A stretch of DNA of 13,113 bases, from contig CAZRXM010000029.1 in the NCBI GenBank assembly GCA_964604045.1, positions 1 to 13,113 of the forward strand, given 5' to 3'. Under the pieces are notes generated by a model, which had not been told where the DNA came from, ran no database searches, and worked only from the letters and a program-made list of their open reading frames with translations. Origin of the DNA: DRVP01 sp964604045 (lineage in GTDB: Archaea > Thermoproteota > Bathyarchaeia > Bathyarchaeales > Bathycorpusculaceae). The number at the start of each line of letters is the position of its first letter. Position 1 is the stretch's first letter. Of this stretch, positions 5,853 to 12,815 are shown in pieces. The position numbers and the translations under genes were made by a program.

Positions 5853-7802
5853 CTACATTCTCTCCGGAGCCGTCACCCCAATGAGGCCTAACGCGTTTCT
5901 TAAGACTATTCTTACAGCATCAACTAGCGCCAGCCGTGCGTCGCTGAGTTCAAGCGGCTCAGCCTTAATCACCGGGAGGGCATTGTAGAAAGCGTTGAAT
6001 TTGTCGGCTAGGGTATTGGCGTAGTCTGCTATGAGGTTTGGTTTAAGCGTTTCGACAGCCTCAACAAATGTTTCGGGAAACTCAGCCAAAGCGAAGACAA
6101 GCTCTTGTTCAAGTCTTTCCTTGAGGAGGCTATAGTCCGGTTTTTCGGGTTTTCTTGAGGCTTTGCGCAGTATGCTACATGCCCGTGCATGCGAGTACTG
6201 GATGTAGGGTGCACTGTTTCTTTCGAAGTTTATGACGCGATCCCAGTTGAACTCGACGGGTTTAGCCGGGTCAACCTCCACAAGCGCGTAGCGAACTGCC
6301 CCGATGCCGACTATTTCAGCAACTTTCCTTCTTTCCTCCTCTGAAAGTTGGGGCGAACGCTTAGAGACCTCCTCGTAAGCTCTTCTTACGGCTTCATCTA
6401 AAACCTCGTCTAGCGTTATATAGCGTCCCCTGCGGCTGGACATCTTGTAGCCCGGCAAAGTCACGAGGTTGTAGGCGAAGTGAATTAGGTTTTCAGCGTA
6501 TTGCCCATATCCTAAGGCATATAGCGCTATTTTTAGCTGGAGTTGGGCGAGGGACTGCTCCATCCCAATGACGTTAATACATTTTTCAGCTCTTTTAAAC
6601 TTCCAGAGAGTGTAGGCTATGTCTCTGGTCGTGTAAAGGGTTGTGCCGTCAGCTCGCACAAGCGTCAGGCTTGGCACCTCATAATCCTTTCTCAACCCAA
6701 GCTTTTCCCGAAGCCCCAGGGCGTCAACGGCTTTGCCAGCCTCGAACTCCAAGACTCCGCCGACAACGGATACGAAAAGCGTCTGCTTTAGTTTCCGAAG
6801 AACCTCCGCCACAAGCCCGCTCCACACAAAGTCACTTTCCCAATCCCATGAATCGTGGAACACTCCAACGCGGCTTAACGTTTCCCTGAAGCCTTCGAGG
6901 CAGAGCTGACTCACTTCCCGTATAAGCTTCTTAGCCCACTCATCCCCAGCCTCATAAGCCCTGTTTAACTCACCTATTTTCTCCTCAGGGTCTGGGTCTT
7001 CGCTTATTTTTTGAAGGAGGCTTTCAAAGAGGTCTGGATATTTTTGTTTAAGTTCGAAAGCCACCGAAACCCAGTCGTCGAGTTCCCTATTGATTTTGGC
7101 TATCTCTTCCTCGCTTGAAACCCTTTTAGCCTTCTCAAGCTCCTTTTTAAGCCTGTTTATTTCGATAATGCAGCTTGCTATGGTGTAGATTTTTCCAATG
7201 AAATGGTCTGGTTTTTCGGCGGGCCTCGGTCTTCCAAGTTTCTCGTATCCATAGGCGATTACGGCTGTCTGGCGGCCCACATCGTCCACATAGTAGTGGC
7301 GAAACACCGTGTGACCTCTCGCCGACAACATACGGGCGAGGGCGTCGCCGAGCATGGGGTTTCTGGCTTGCCCAATATGGATGGGATGAAGCGGGTTAAC
7401 GCTTGTGTGCTCCACGATTATTTTCTCGGGTTTTTCAACTTTAACAAAACCGTAGTCGCCGTCTAGTCCTCGAATGGACTCTATTGTTAGGGGTGAGAAG
7501 CGTTCAAAGTTGGCTTGAAAGTTTATGTAGCCCTCGCCCGCCGCTGCAATGTTTTTGACAAGCAAAAGCTTCGTTTTATCCACGGCTTGGACAAGCCTTT
7601 GAGCTAAGTCTAACGGTTTTTCGCCGGTGCGCTTTGCAAGCTCGAAACATATAGATGTGGCCAGCTGTCCAAACTCCCAGACTGGAGGCTTCTCGAAGGC
7701 TAAACGTTCCGCATACACGTCCATCTCAAGCTTTGCCATAGCCTCTTTGAGCAGAACCAAGCACTCCTTCTTCAACTCTGCGAGGGGATTTTCCGAAACC
7801 AT
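5853..7802 (-). CDS. argS: Arginyl-tRNA synthetase
   Basis: A class I synthetase that charges tRNA-Arg with arginine using ATP. The 649-residue protein from ATG 7802 has an N-terminal tRNA-binding domain (about 1-105), the HIGH signature as HPIHIGQARN (from 139), and the KMSK loop as KMSSRRG (453-459). The C-terminal helical anticodon-binding domain of the DALR type (about 525-649) includes RNSAPYIQYSHARA near its start. A charged helical insertion follows the first half of the Rossmann fold (about 215-285, KKELEKAKR...EEEIAKINREL), as expected for archaeal forms. Start: ATG 7802 has GGCGAAGG just upstream and a TATA box at 7859-7866. A 29-residue longer frame starting at 7889 lies above that box and is unlikely to be translated. 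Confidence 0.95.
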   Translation of the reverse strand: MVSENPLAELKKECLVLLKEAMAKLEMDVYAERLAFEKPPVWEFGQLATSICFELAKRTGEKPLDLAQRLVQAVDKTKLLLVKNIAAAGEGYINFQANFERFSPLTIESIRGLDGDYGFVKVEKPEKIIVEHTSVNPLHPIHIGQARNPMLGDALARMLSARGHTVFRHYYVDDVGRQTAVIAYGYEKLGRPRPAEKPDHFIGKIYTIASCIIEINRLKKELEKAKRVSSEEEIAKINRELDDWVSVAFELKQKYPDLFESLLQKISEDPDPEEKIGELNRAYEAGDEWAKKLIREVSQLCLEGFRETLSRVGVFHDSWDWESDFVWSGLVAEVLRKLKQTLFVSVVGGVLEFEAGKAVDALGLREKLGLRKDYEVPSLTLVRADGTTLYTTRDIAYTLWKFKRAEKCINVIGMEQSLAQLQLKIALYALGYGQYAENLIHFAYNLVTLPGYKMSSRRGRYITLDEVLDEAVRRAYEEVSKRSPQLSEEERRKVAEIVGIGAVRYALVEVDPAKPVEFNWDRVINFERNSAPYIQYSHARACSILRKASRKPEKPDYSLLKERLEQELVFALAEFPETFVEAVETLKPNLIADYANTLADKFNAFYNALPVIKAEPLELSDARLALVDAVRIVLRNALGLIGVTAPERM

Positions 7803-7858
7803 TAAGCCTTCGCCTTTCCAGAGAGCTAACAATAAATGTAAATACCTAACGTATAAGC

Positions 7859-7866
7859 TTATAAAA
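7859..7866 (-). promoter_or_regulatory. Probable argS TATA box
   Basis: On the minus strand this reads TTTTATAA. Transcription would start about 25 bases on, near 7834, giving a leader of about 30 bases to ATG 7802. This supports the shorter argS start. Confidence 0.5.
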
Positions 7867-7919
7867 CGGAAAGAAACACGCTCCTTCAATGTTTAGTTTT
7901 CAACCGGTTTGCTCGATGC

Positions 7920-7928
7920 TTATATAAA
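7920..7928 (+). promoter_or_regulatory. Probable TATA box of the deacetylase/DUF998 operon
   Basis: TTATATAAA stands about 25-30 bases before a likely start of transcription near 7950. A ribosome binding site, AGAGGAG (7961-7967), follows 11 bases before GTG 7979. The core TTATATAA is a palindrome, but on the minus strand it would be too far upstream for the chosen argS start. Confidence 0.55.
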
Positions 7929-7978
7929 CCAAAACGTGGAAAATAAAGCTGGCAACCCCTAGAGGAGCAAGGGAAGCC

Positions 7979-8827
7979 GTGAAGCCGAAAATAGTTTTTT
8001 CCGAAAAATGTCTAGAATATGGGTCGTGGCACATTGAAAGCCCGGCTCGGGTGAAGAGGGCTTACGAGATCCTCAAGGAGAGAGGCTACGAATTCGTTGA
8101 ACCTGAACCGGCAAGCGAAGAAGACCTGCTTAGGGTTCATGACGCCGAATACCTTGAATTGCTTAAACGGGGAGCCGTTGAGGACCCAGACACACCGGCG
8201 TATGAAAAAATTTACGAGTATGCAAGGCTTTCAGCGGGCGGCGCAATTTTAGCCGCAAAAATAAACGGTTTCTCCTTAATGAGGCCGCCGGGACACCATG
8301 CTGGAAAGTGCGGTGTAGCTTTAGGCGCTTATACAAAGGGCTTTTGCTACATAAACAACATCGCCGTAGCCGTTAAATACCTTGACAAACCCGCGCTCAT
8401 CTTGGATATCGACGGCCACCACGGAAATGGAACACAAGAAATTTTCCTCGAAGACCCTAAAGTTGTTTTTATTTCCCTCCATAGGTATCCCCATTATCCC
8501 GGCACCGGCGCGTATTCGGAGGCCAACTGCTTAAACTTCCCACTACCGGCAGACTGTGGAGAGGCAGTCTACCTAAAAACCCTTGAAGAGGCTTTGCGGA
8601 AAGTGGACATGCATAAGATTGAAGTTGTGGCTGTTTCAGCCGGTTTCGATGCCTTCGCCGGAGACTTGGCGTCTCTAGGTTTGAGGGAAGAGAGTTACGA
8701 GAAAATTGGAAGGCTTTTGGCGAATTTGAATAAGCCAACATTTTTTGTTCTTGAGGGGGGCTACGTGGGTGAGAATGTTGGAAACGGCGTAGACGCCCTC
8801 CTTAAAGGCTTCAACGGCGACGTTTAG
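7979..8827 (+). CDS. Histone deacetylase family (HDAC/AcuC/acetylpolyamine amidohydrolase-like) zinc hydrolase
   Basis: A 282-residue zinc-dependent deacetylase expected to remove acetyl groups from lysine side chains or small acetylated amines in the cytoplasm. The active site is complete: tandem histidines H106-H107 in RPPGHHAG, zinc ligands D145 and H147 in LDIDGHHGNGT, third ligand D224 in AGFDAFAGD, and catalytic tyrosine Y262 in LEGGY. The substrate-channel segment FCYINNIAVA (122-131) is also typical. It is somewhat shorter than the 300-plus residues of many class members but lacks nothing catalytic. GTG start with AGAGGAG upstream. It is first gene of a two-gene unit with the DUF998 protein, whose frame overlaps its stop codon by one base. 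The sequence does not tell protein deacetylase from small-molecule deacetylase. Confidence 0.92.
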   Translation: MKPKIVFSEKCLEYGSWHIESPARVKRAYEILKERGYEFVEPEPASEEDLLRVHDAEYLELLKRGAVEDPDTPAYEKIYEYARLSAGGAILAAKINGFSLMRPPGHHAGKCGVALGAYTKGFCYINNIAVAVKYLDKPALILDIDGHHGNGTQEIFLEDPKVVFISLHRYPHYPGTGAYSEANCLNFPLPADCGEAVYLKTLEEALRKVDMHKIEVVAVSAGFDAFAGDLASLGLREESYEKIGRLLANLNKPTFFVLEGGYVGENVGNGVDALLKGFNGDV

Positions 8828-9465
8828 TGCTAAAGCTTATGAAGGCAAACCCCACCACATTAGGCAGCATGAAGCTATCTAACGGGAAAGTGGCTGGAGC
8901 TCTAATATTCATTGGAGCTGTTCAATTCATTCTTTGCATGTTAGTGGCTGAATGCCTCTACCCCAGCTACAGCGTGGCTAAAAACTACATAAGCGACCTC
9001 GGCGTGGGACCCACAGCGCCAATTTTCAACACTTCGGTCTTTCTGCTAGGCGCGATGGTGCTTGTCAGCGCTTACTTCTTAAGGCAAATCGTGCAAGGCA
9101 GAGTTCTGTTAGGCTTTCTGGTTATGTGCGGGGTTGGAGCTGTTGGCGTAGGGGTTTTCCCAGAAAACTCCCCGTTTATGCTGCACACGGTTTTCTCTCT
9201 AATCGCTTTCCTTTTTGGCGCACTCTCTGCCATAGCGTCCTATAAAGTTCAGAAATCACCAATACGCTACTTCGCAGTGGTTTTGGGCTTGATGGCACTA
9301 GCGGCGCTTCTACTATTCGCTTATAGTGAAACCCTCGTACAGCTAGGCGGCGCTGAAGAGACGGCTTACTACCTAGGCTTGGGTAAGGGCGGTCTTGAAC
9401 GTATAATCGCCTACCCTGTGCTGTTGTGGGCTATAGGATTCGGCGGATACCTATCAAAAGAGTGA
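8827..9465 (+). CDS. DUF998 family membrane protein
   Basis: A 212-residue integral membrane protein of the DUF998 (COG3371) type, function unknown. Six hydrophobic segments lie near residues 21-43, 68-86, 92-110, 119-138, 147-166 and 190-208. Family-typical loop motifs are NYISDLGVG (53-61) after segment 1, FPENSPFMLH (111-120) and GKGGLERIIAYPVLLW (186-201). The frame can start at GTG 8827, sharing one base with the deacetylase stop (TAGTG), which suggests translational coupling. ATG 8839 or ATG 8869 (MKLSNGKVAG, closest to the first membrane segment) are alternatives, and none has a strong ribosome binding site. It ends 87 bases from the oppositely oriented aminotransferase gene. Confidence 0.85.
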   Translation: MLKLMKANPTTLGSMKLSNGKVAGALIFIGAVQFILCMLVAECLYPSYSVAKNYISDLGVGPTAPIFNTSVFLLGAMVLVSAYFLRQIVQGRVLLGFLVMCGVGAVGVGVFPENSPFMLHTVFSLIAFLFGALSAIASYKVQKSPIRYFAVVLGLMALAALLLFAYSETLVQLGGAEETAYYLGLGKGGLERIIAYPVLLWAIGFGGYLSKE

Positions 9466-9552
9466 AAAGAACATAGAAAACGCCGTCGAACGCTTGTTTA
9501 GCGTGTTTACTCTCACCCCAACAACACGGCAGAAGAAACACCAAAACGAGTT

Positions 9553-10653
9553 TTAGACGAGGCTTAGAACGGTTTCCGCTATGAAGTCTATTTGCTCAGC
9601 TTTTACGCCGGGGTGAACTGGCAAAGAGATAACTTGCTCTGAAGCTTTTTCTGTTTCTGCAAGTGTGAACCGCTTGTATTTGCGGTATGGTGGCATTATG
9701 TGGATTGGCCATGGATAGTAGACTTCGGCACCCACACCTTTGCCCTTGAGTTGCTCCACGAGGGTGTCTCGTTTCTGCCTGGAAGCGTTCTTAAGCCTAA
9801 CCGTGTAAAGGTACCAGCTGTTTCTGCAGTTTGGCCGTTCTTTCGGCAGCTGCAGCTTTTCCGTCCCGCAAATTCTCGCGGTCAGCCTTTCAGCGTTTTC
9901 CCTGCGTTTAGCAAGAAATCCGGGCAGCTTTTTCAGTTGGACAAGGCCTATGGCGGCTTCGATCTCCGGCATCCTGTAGTTGTGACCTATAATTGTGGAC
10001 ATGTACTTTTGCCGTTCACCATGGCAACGCATGAGCCTCAGCCTTTCAGCCAACTCGTCGCTGTTCGTGGTTATCATACCTCCCTCACCGGTGGTCATGT
10101 TTTTGCTGGCATAGAAACTCCAGCAAGCCATGTCGGCATAAGCGCCAACAGGCTTGCCCTCATAAGCCGCACCGTGGGCTTGAGCAGCGTCCTCAATCAG
10201 TTTTAAGCCGTTTTTGTCGGCTATTTCCCGCAGCGGCTTCATGTCCGCCGGTGCCCCATAAAGGTCTACGGCAATGATTGCTTTCGTCTTCTTCGAAACC
10301 GCCTCTTCGACTTTTTCTGGAGAAATGGTATAGGTTTCCGGGTCTATGTCCACAAAGACAGGCTTCGCCCCAGCCATGACAACCGTTTCCGCTGTGGCCA
10401 CGAATGTGAAGCTTGGGAGAATAACTTCGTCGCCTCGTTTTATGTCAGCAGCAACGATGGCCATGTGGAGGGCGGCTGTTCCGCTGTTTACGGCCACAGC
10501 GTGTTTCGCATTCACAAACCTTGCAAACTCCTCCTCAAACCTTTTAACCATAGGACCGGCGCCTAGACCATGAGTTAACATGCCGCTTTTCAAAACCTTT
10601 ACAACAGCCTCTATTTCCTCCTCCCCAATTTGGGGAGCATTTATGGGAATCAC
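9553..10653 (-). CDS. DegT/DnrJ/EryC1/StrS-family PLP-dependent sugar aminotransferase
   Basis: A 366-residue fold-type I aminotransferase that normally moves an amino group from glutamate to a nucleotide-linked keto-sugar, as in perosamine or 4-amino-4-deoxyarabinose synthesis. Visible features are the start MIPINAPQIGEEEIEAV, VNSGTAALHMA (phosphate-binding turn, 55-65) and EDAAQAHGA with D155 for the PLP ring nitrogen. The Schiff-base lysine is K184 in SFYASKNMTTGEGGM, followed by CHGERQKY and GHNYRMPEIEAAIGLVQL. All are intact and the length is normal. GTG 10653 follows AAGGAGG by 9 bases, a strong site. No other sugar-nucleotide genes are in the window, so the sugar cannot be named. The minus-strand gene upstream ends 67 bases away, so co-transcription with trpB2 is possible but not shown. 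Confidence 0.9.
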   Translation of the reverse strand: MIPINAPQIGEEEIEAVVKVLKSGMLTHGLGAGPMVKRFEEEFARFVNAKHAVAVNSGTAALHMAIVAADIKRGDEVILPSFTFVATAETVVMAGAKPVFVDIDPETYTISPEKVEEAVSKKTKAIIAVDLYGAPADMKPLREIADKNGLKLIEDAAQAHGAAYEGKPVGAYADMACWSFYASKNMTTGEGGMITTNSDELAERLRLMRCHGERQKYMSTIIGHNYRMPEIEAAIGLVQLKKLPGFLAKRRENAERLTARICGTEKLQLPKERPNCRNSWYLYTVRLKNASRQKRDTLVEQLKGKGVGAEVYYPWPIHIMPPYRKYKRFTLAETEKASEQVISLPVHPGVKAEQIDFIAETVLSLV

Positions 10654-10720
10654 AGACCCCAGCCTCCTTAAATAGCTCGTTTTAAGATTAATAAAAACTA
10701 TCTACAAGAGATGGGGAAAT

Positions 10721-11365
10721 CTAGAAGAAACTGTTGCCGGCGTTTAGGTTTTTAATTCTCGCTAAAAATTCCTCTCGTTCCCTTTCAACCTCCTCTATTC
10801 TCTTCCTCAGAAACTCTAACTCCTCGGAAATTTCTTCAAGCCAGCTTTTAATGGCTCTTCTACACTCTTCAGGAGTCATGTCCGCTAGGTATTTTGAAAT
10901 GTCTTTGGGAACGCCTTTTCCAAGAGACTCTAATGGGCAATCTATTCTTGGCGGTTTTATGAAAGGGAAAAAGTGTCGGGTGGAGCGGGGTGGCATAAGC
11001 TGCCCGCTTAGGGCTGCTGAAACAACTTCCTCAACGGTCATATGCTTGTTAGAGCTGTTTATATAACGGTGGACGCGCCTGCAGCCCACCCTTATTTTCG
11101 GGTTTTCCAACGCGTTTACAAGCAGCACGGGTATCTTCTCGTAGCCAAGGCTTTGGATGGCGAGCCACCGGTGCATTCCGTCCAAAATGACGAGGGTTTT
11201 CTCGTCCGCTATTATCGGATACTTCAGAACACCGTCCCTGAGGATTTCATGCTTCAAGAGTTCTAAATAAAGTGGGGAGCCTTTCTCGTGGGGTTTAAGC
11301 TGTTCAACCGGCAGAAAAACCACTTGAAACCGTACGCTTTCAAAGCCGCTATTTTCGTGGGACAA
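10721..11365 (-). CDS. ParB-fold protein of the free-serine kinase (SerK/SbnI) type, overlapping trpB2
   Basis: From TTG 11365 this is a 214-residue protein. Its N-terminal ParB/Spo0J-like domain has LPVEQLKPHE with E27 at the place of the catalytic glutamate of archaeal SerK. It also has LRDGVLKYPIIAD and VILDGMHRWLAIQSLGYEKI (D62, H65, R66), where SerK enzymes usually read DGHHR. The segment GQLMPPRSTRHFFPFI (STRH at 128-131) matches the C-terminal 'PPK-TRH-lPFI' stretch I recall from Thermococcus SerK; chromosome-partition ParB proteins lack it. SerK phosphorylates free L-serine to O-phosphoserine with ADP. A charged coiled coil (about 172-207) is an added tail. Start: GAGGT (11374-11378) lies 8 bases before TTG 11365, overlapping trpB2 by 17 bases. 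TTG 11404 or ATG 11395 would overlap more. Serine-kinase activity is inferred; a plain ParB-like DNA binder is the alternative. Confidence 0.72.
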   Translation of the reverse strand: MSHENSGFESVRFQVVFLPVEQLKPHEKGSPLYLELLKHEILRDGVLKYPIIADEKTLVILDGMHRWLAIQSLGYEKIPVLLVNALENPKIRVGCRRVHRYINSSNKHMTVEEVVSAALSGQLMPPRSTRHFFPFIKPPRIDCPLESLGKGVPKDISKYLADMTPEECRRAIKSWLEEISEELEFLRKRIEEVEREREEFLARIKNLNAGNSFF

Positions 11366-12716
11366 CTGTTGGGACCTCGATTTTTTCGGGTTCATAGTCC
11401 ACAAGTTTCCCAGCTAGGAACTGTTCGTAGGCGCTCAGATCTAGCAAGCCATGCCCGCTGTAATTCATGGCTATAACCTTTTTTTCGCCCGTTTCGCGGC
11501 ACCGTAATGCCTCATCTATGACGAATTTCAGACTGTGGGCTGTTTCAGGCGCAATTATTAGGCCTTCTGTTTGGGCTAGGATTTTGGCGGCTTGGAAAAC
11601 TTCGTTCTGGTGGTAGGCCACTGAACGCATGTAGCCCTTATGGATTAGGTAGGATATGGACGGCGCCATTCCATGGTACCTCAAGCCTCCAGCGTGGATT
11701 GGTGGGCACGCGTAGTTATGGCCTATTGTCAACATTTTCAGAAGCGGTGTCATTTGAGCGGTGTCCCCGAAGTCGTAGGTGTAAACGCCTTTGGTAGTGT
11801 GGGGGACAGCCTTAGACTCGCAGGCAACAAACTCCGTGTCCGTCTTACCCTTAAGTTTGTCCATCATGAAGGGGTAGCAGAACCCCGCATAATTGGAGCC
11901 TCCGCCTATACACCCGCAGACAACGTCTGGATATTCGCCTATCATTTCAAACTGTTTTTTGGCTTCCAAGCCTATGATGGTTTGGTGGAGAAGCACATGA
12001 TTCAGCACTGAGCCCAAGGAGTACCGCGTGTCTTCATTGGTGAGCGTATCCTCGATAGCTTCGCTTATGGCGATCCCCAAAGTGCCCGGATGGTTCGGAT
12101 TTTCCTTTAAAAGCCTTCTGCCAAATTCTGTTTGGTCGCTGGGCGACGGGTAAATCTCTGCTCCGTAAAGTTGTGCTATGGTTTTTCTGCCGGGTTTCTG
12201 AAGGTAGCTAACGCGAACCATGTAAATGCGACACTTCAACCCAAAAAGCATGCACGAGTAAGCCAAGGCAGTGCCCCACTGCCCCGCACCCGTCTCGGTG
12301 ACAAGCCTCTTTATCCCCTGCTCCTTGTTGTAGTAGGCTTGGGCTATGGCTGTGTTGGTTTTGTGGCTTCCGGTTGGGCTGAAATTCTCGCACTTGAAGT
12401 AAATCTTCGCCGGAGTCTTCAAGAACTTTTCCAGCCGCCTCGCCCTGTAAAGCGGGGTTGGACGTGGAAGCCTCAGATAGGCCTCTAAAACTTCCTCAGG
12501 GATTTTTATGAAACGTTCCGCGGAAACCTCCTGCCTGATGAGCTCCTTCGCAAAGATTCTCTCCAAAAGCTTCGGATCTATAGGCTTTAACGTTGTCGGG
12601 TCTAAGGGAGGTGGAAGGGGCTCCGGGAGGTCTGCTTGGATGTTATACCAAGCAGTTGGAATCTCGTCGGGGTTTAAGATTACAAAGTATTCGCTTTTAT
12701 GTGCTTTAAAGCTCAT
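11349..12716 (-). CDS. trpB2: Tryptophan synthase beta chain, TrpB2 type
   Basis: A 455-residue PLP enzyme joining indole to a serine-derived aminoacrylate to make L-tryptophan. PLP lysine K119 sits in GSHKTNTA, the catalytic glutamate E141 in TETGAGQWG, and the phosphate-binding loop GGGSNYAG at 271-278. TETGAGQWG (not AETGAGQHG), the extended N-terminus (PEPLPPPLDP, LERIFAKELIRQE) and a length above 430 mark the TrpB2 class. That class does not need a TrpA partner in the same way and is reported to use O-phospho-L-serine. No trpA or other trp genes are in the window. ATG 12716 has GAGGTG (12724-12729) 7 bases upstream and a TATA box at 12772-12779. The 3' end overlaps the SerK-like gene on the same strand, and the promoter lies inside a TGTACA-like operator array shared with a divergent regulator. 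Confidence 0.95.
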   Translation of the reverse strand: MSFKAHKSEYFVILNPDEIPTAWYNIQADLPEPLPPPLDPTTLKPIDPKLLERIFAKELIRQEVSAERFIKIPEEVLEAYLRLPRPTPLYRARRLEKFLKTPAKIYFKCENFSPTGSHKTNTAIAQAYYNKEQGIKRLVTETGAGQWGTALAYSCMLFGLKCRIYMVRVSYLQKPGRKTIAQLYGAEIYPSPSDQTEFGRRLLKENPNHPGTLGIAISEAIEDTLTNEDTRYSLGSVLNHVLLHQTIIGLEAKKQFEMIGEYPDVVCGCIGGGSNYAGFCYPFMMDKLKGKTDTEFVACESKAVPHTTKGVYTYDFGDTAQMTPLLKMLTIGHNYACPPIHAGGLRYHGMAPSISYLIHKGYMRSVAYHQNEVFQAAKILAQTEGLIIAPETAHSLKFVIDEALRCRETGEKKVIAMNYSGHGLLDLSAYEQFLAGKLVDYEPEKIEVPTVVPRK

Positions 12717-12754
12717 TATTATTCACCTCTGCACTTTTTTGTACATTTAGGCAC

Positions 12755-12762
12755 ATATAATA
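12755..12762 (+). promoter_or_regulatory. Probable TATA box of the TrpY-like regulator gene
   Basis: ATATAATA lies about 25-30 bases before a start of transcription near 12786, giving a leader of about 30 bases to ATG 12816. It sits between box-like hexamers at 12750 and 12759. Confidence 0.4.
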
Positions 12763-12771
12763 CATCGAACA

Positions 12772-12779
12772 TATTTATA
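12772..12779 (-). promoter_or_regulatory. Probable trpB2 TATA box
   Basis: The minus strand reads TATAAATA. Transcription would start near 12747, next to the exact TGTACA at 12740-12745, leaving a leader of about 30 bases that contains GAGGTG (12724-12729). Confidence 0.6.
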
Positions 12780-12815
12780 CTTTATTGCACAAAAAAGTAC
12801 ATTAGGCGACGGAAA

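Larger units (their letters stand above)
12730..12801. promoter_or_regulatory. Dyad-symmetric array of TRP-box-like (TGTACA-type) hexamers between trpB2 and its regulator
   Basis: Related hexamers stand at 12730 (TGCACT), 12740 (TGTACA), 12750 (GGCACA), 12759 (AATACA), 12776 (TATACT), 12786 (TGCACA) and 12796 (AGTACA), mostly 10 bases apart, so they face one side of the helix. The set mirrors itself around 12765.5. The outer 16 bases at each end, TGCAC-T6-GTACA and TGCAC-A6-GTACA, match in inverted sense at 14 of 16 positions. TGTACA is the published TRP-box core bound by TrpY in Methanothermobacter, where trpB2 is a known target. The array covers both predicted TATA boxes and start sites, as expected of a repressor operator. 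Binding is inferred. Confidence 0.65.

Noticed and set aside
6543..6889. Two overlapping plus-strand frames of 82 codons
   Set aside because: Antisense to conserved catalytic parts of argS; no start signals and unlike any protein.
7803..7889. 29-residue N-terminal extension of ArgS (MKERVSFRFISLY...)
   Set aside because: It lies across the likely argS TATA box, while ATG 7802 has its own ribosome-binding-like sequence and gives a normal N-terminus.
9490..9504. Small inverted repeat ACGCT-TGTTT-AGCGT between the convergent DUF998 and aminotransferase genes
   Set aside because: A five-base stem with no adjoining T-tract is too weak to call a terminator.
9700..10206. 168-codon open frame on the plus strand
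   Set aside because: Lies wholly antisense to the intact aminotransferase gene, starts without a ribosome binding site and resembles no protein; it is a by-product of the codon use of the real gene.
10721..11365. Reading the ParB-like protein as a chromosome-partition ParB
   Set aside because: No parA partner, no central helix-turn-helix of ParB, and a SerK-like STRH segment after the N-terminal domain; the trpB2 overlap favours a metabolic role.
12132..12488. 118-codon plus-strand frame
   Set aside because: Antisense to the trpB2 active-site region, which is clearly the coding strand.
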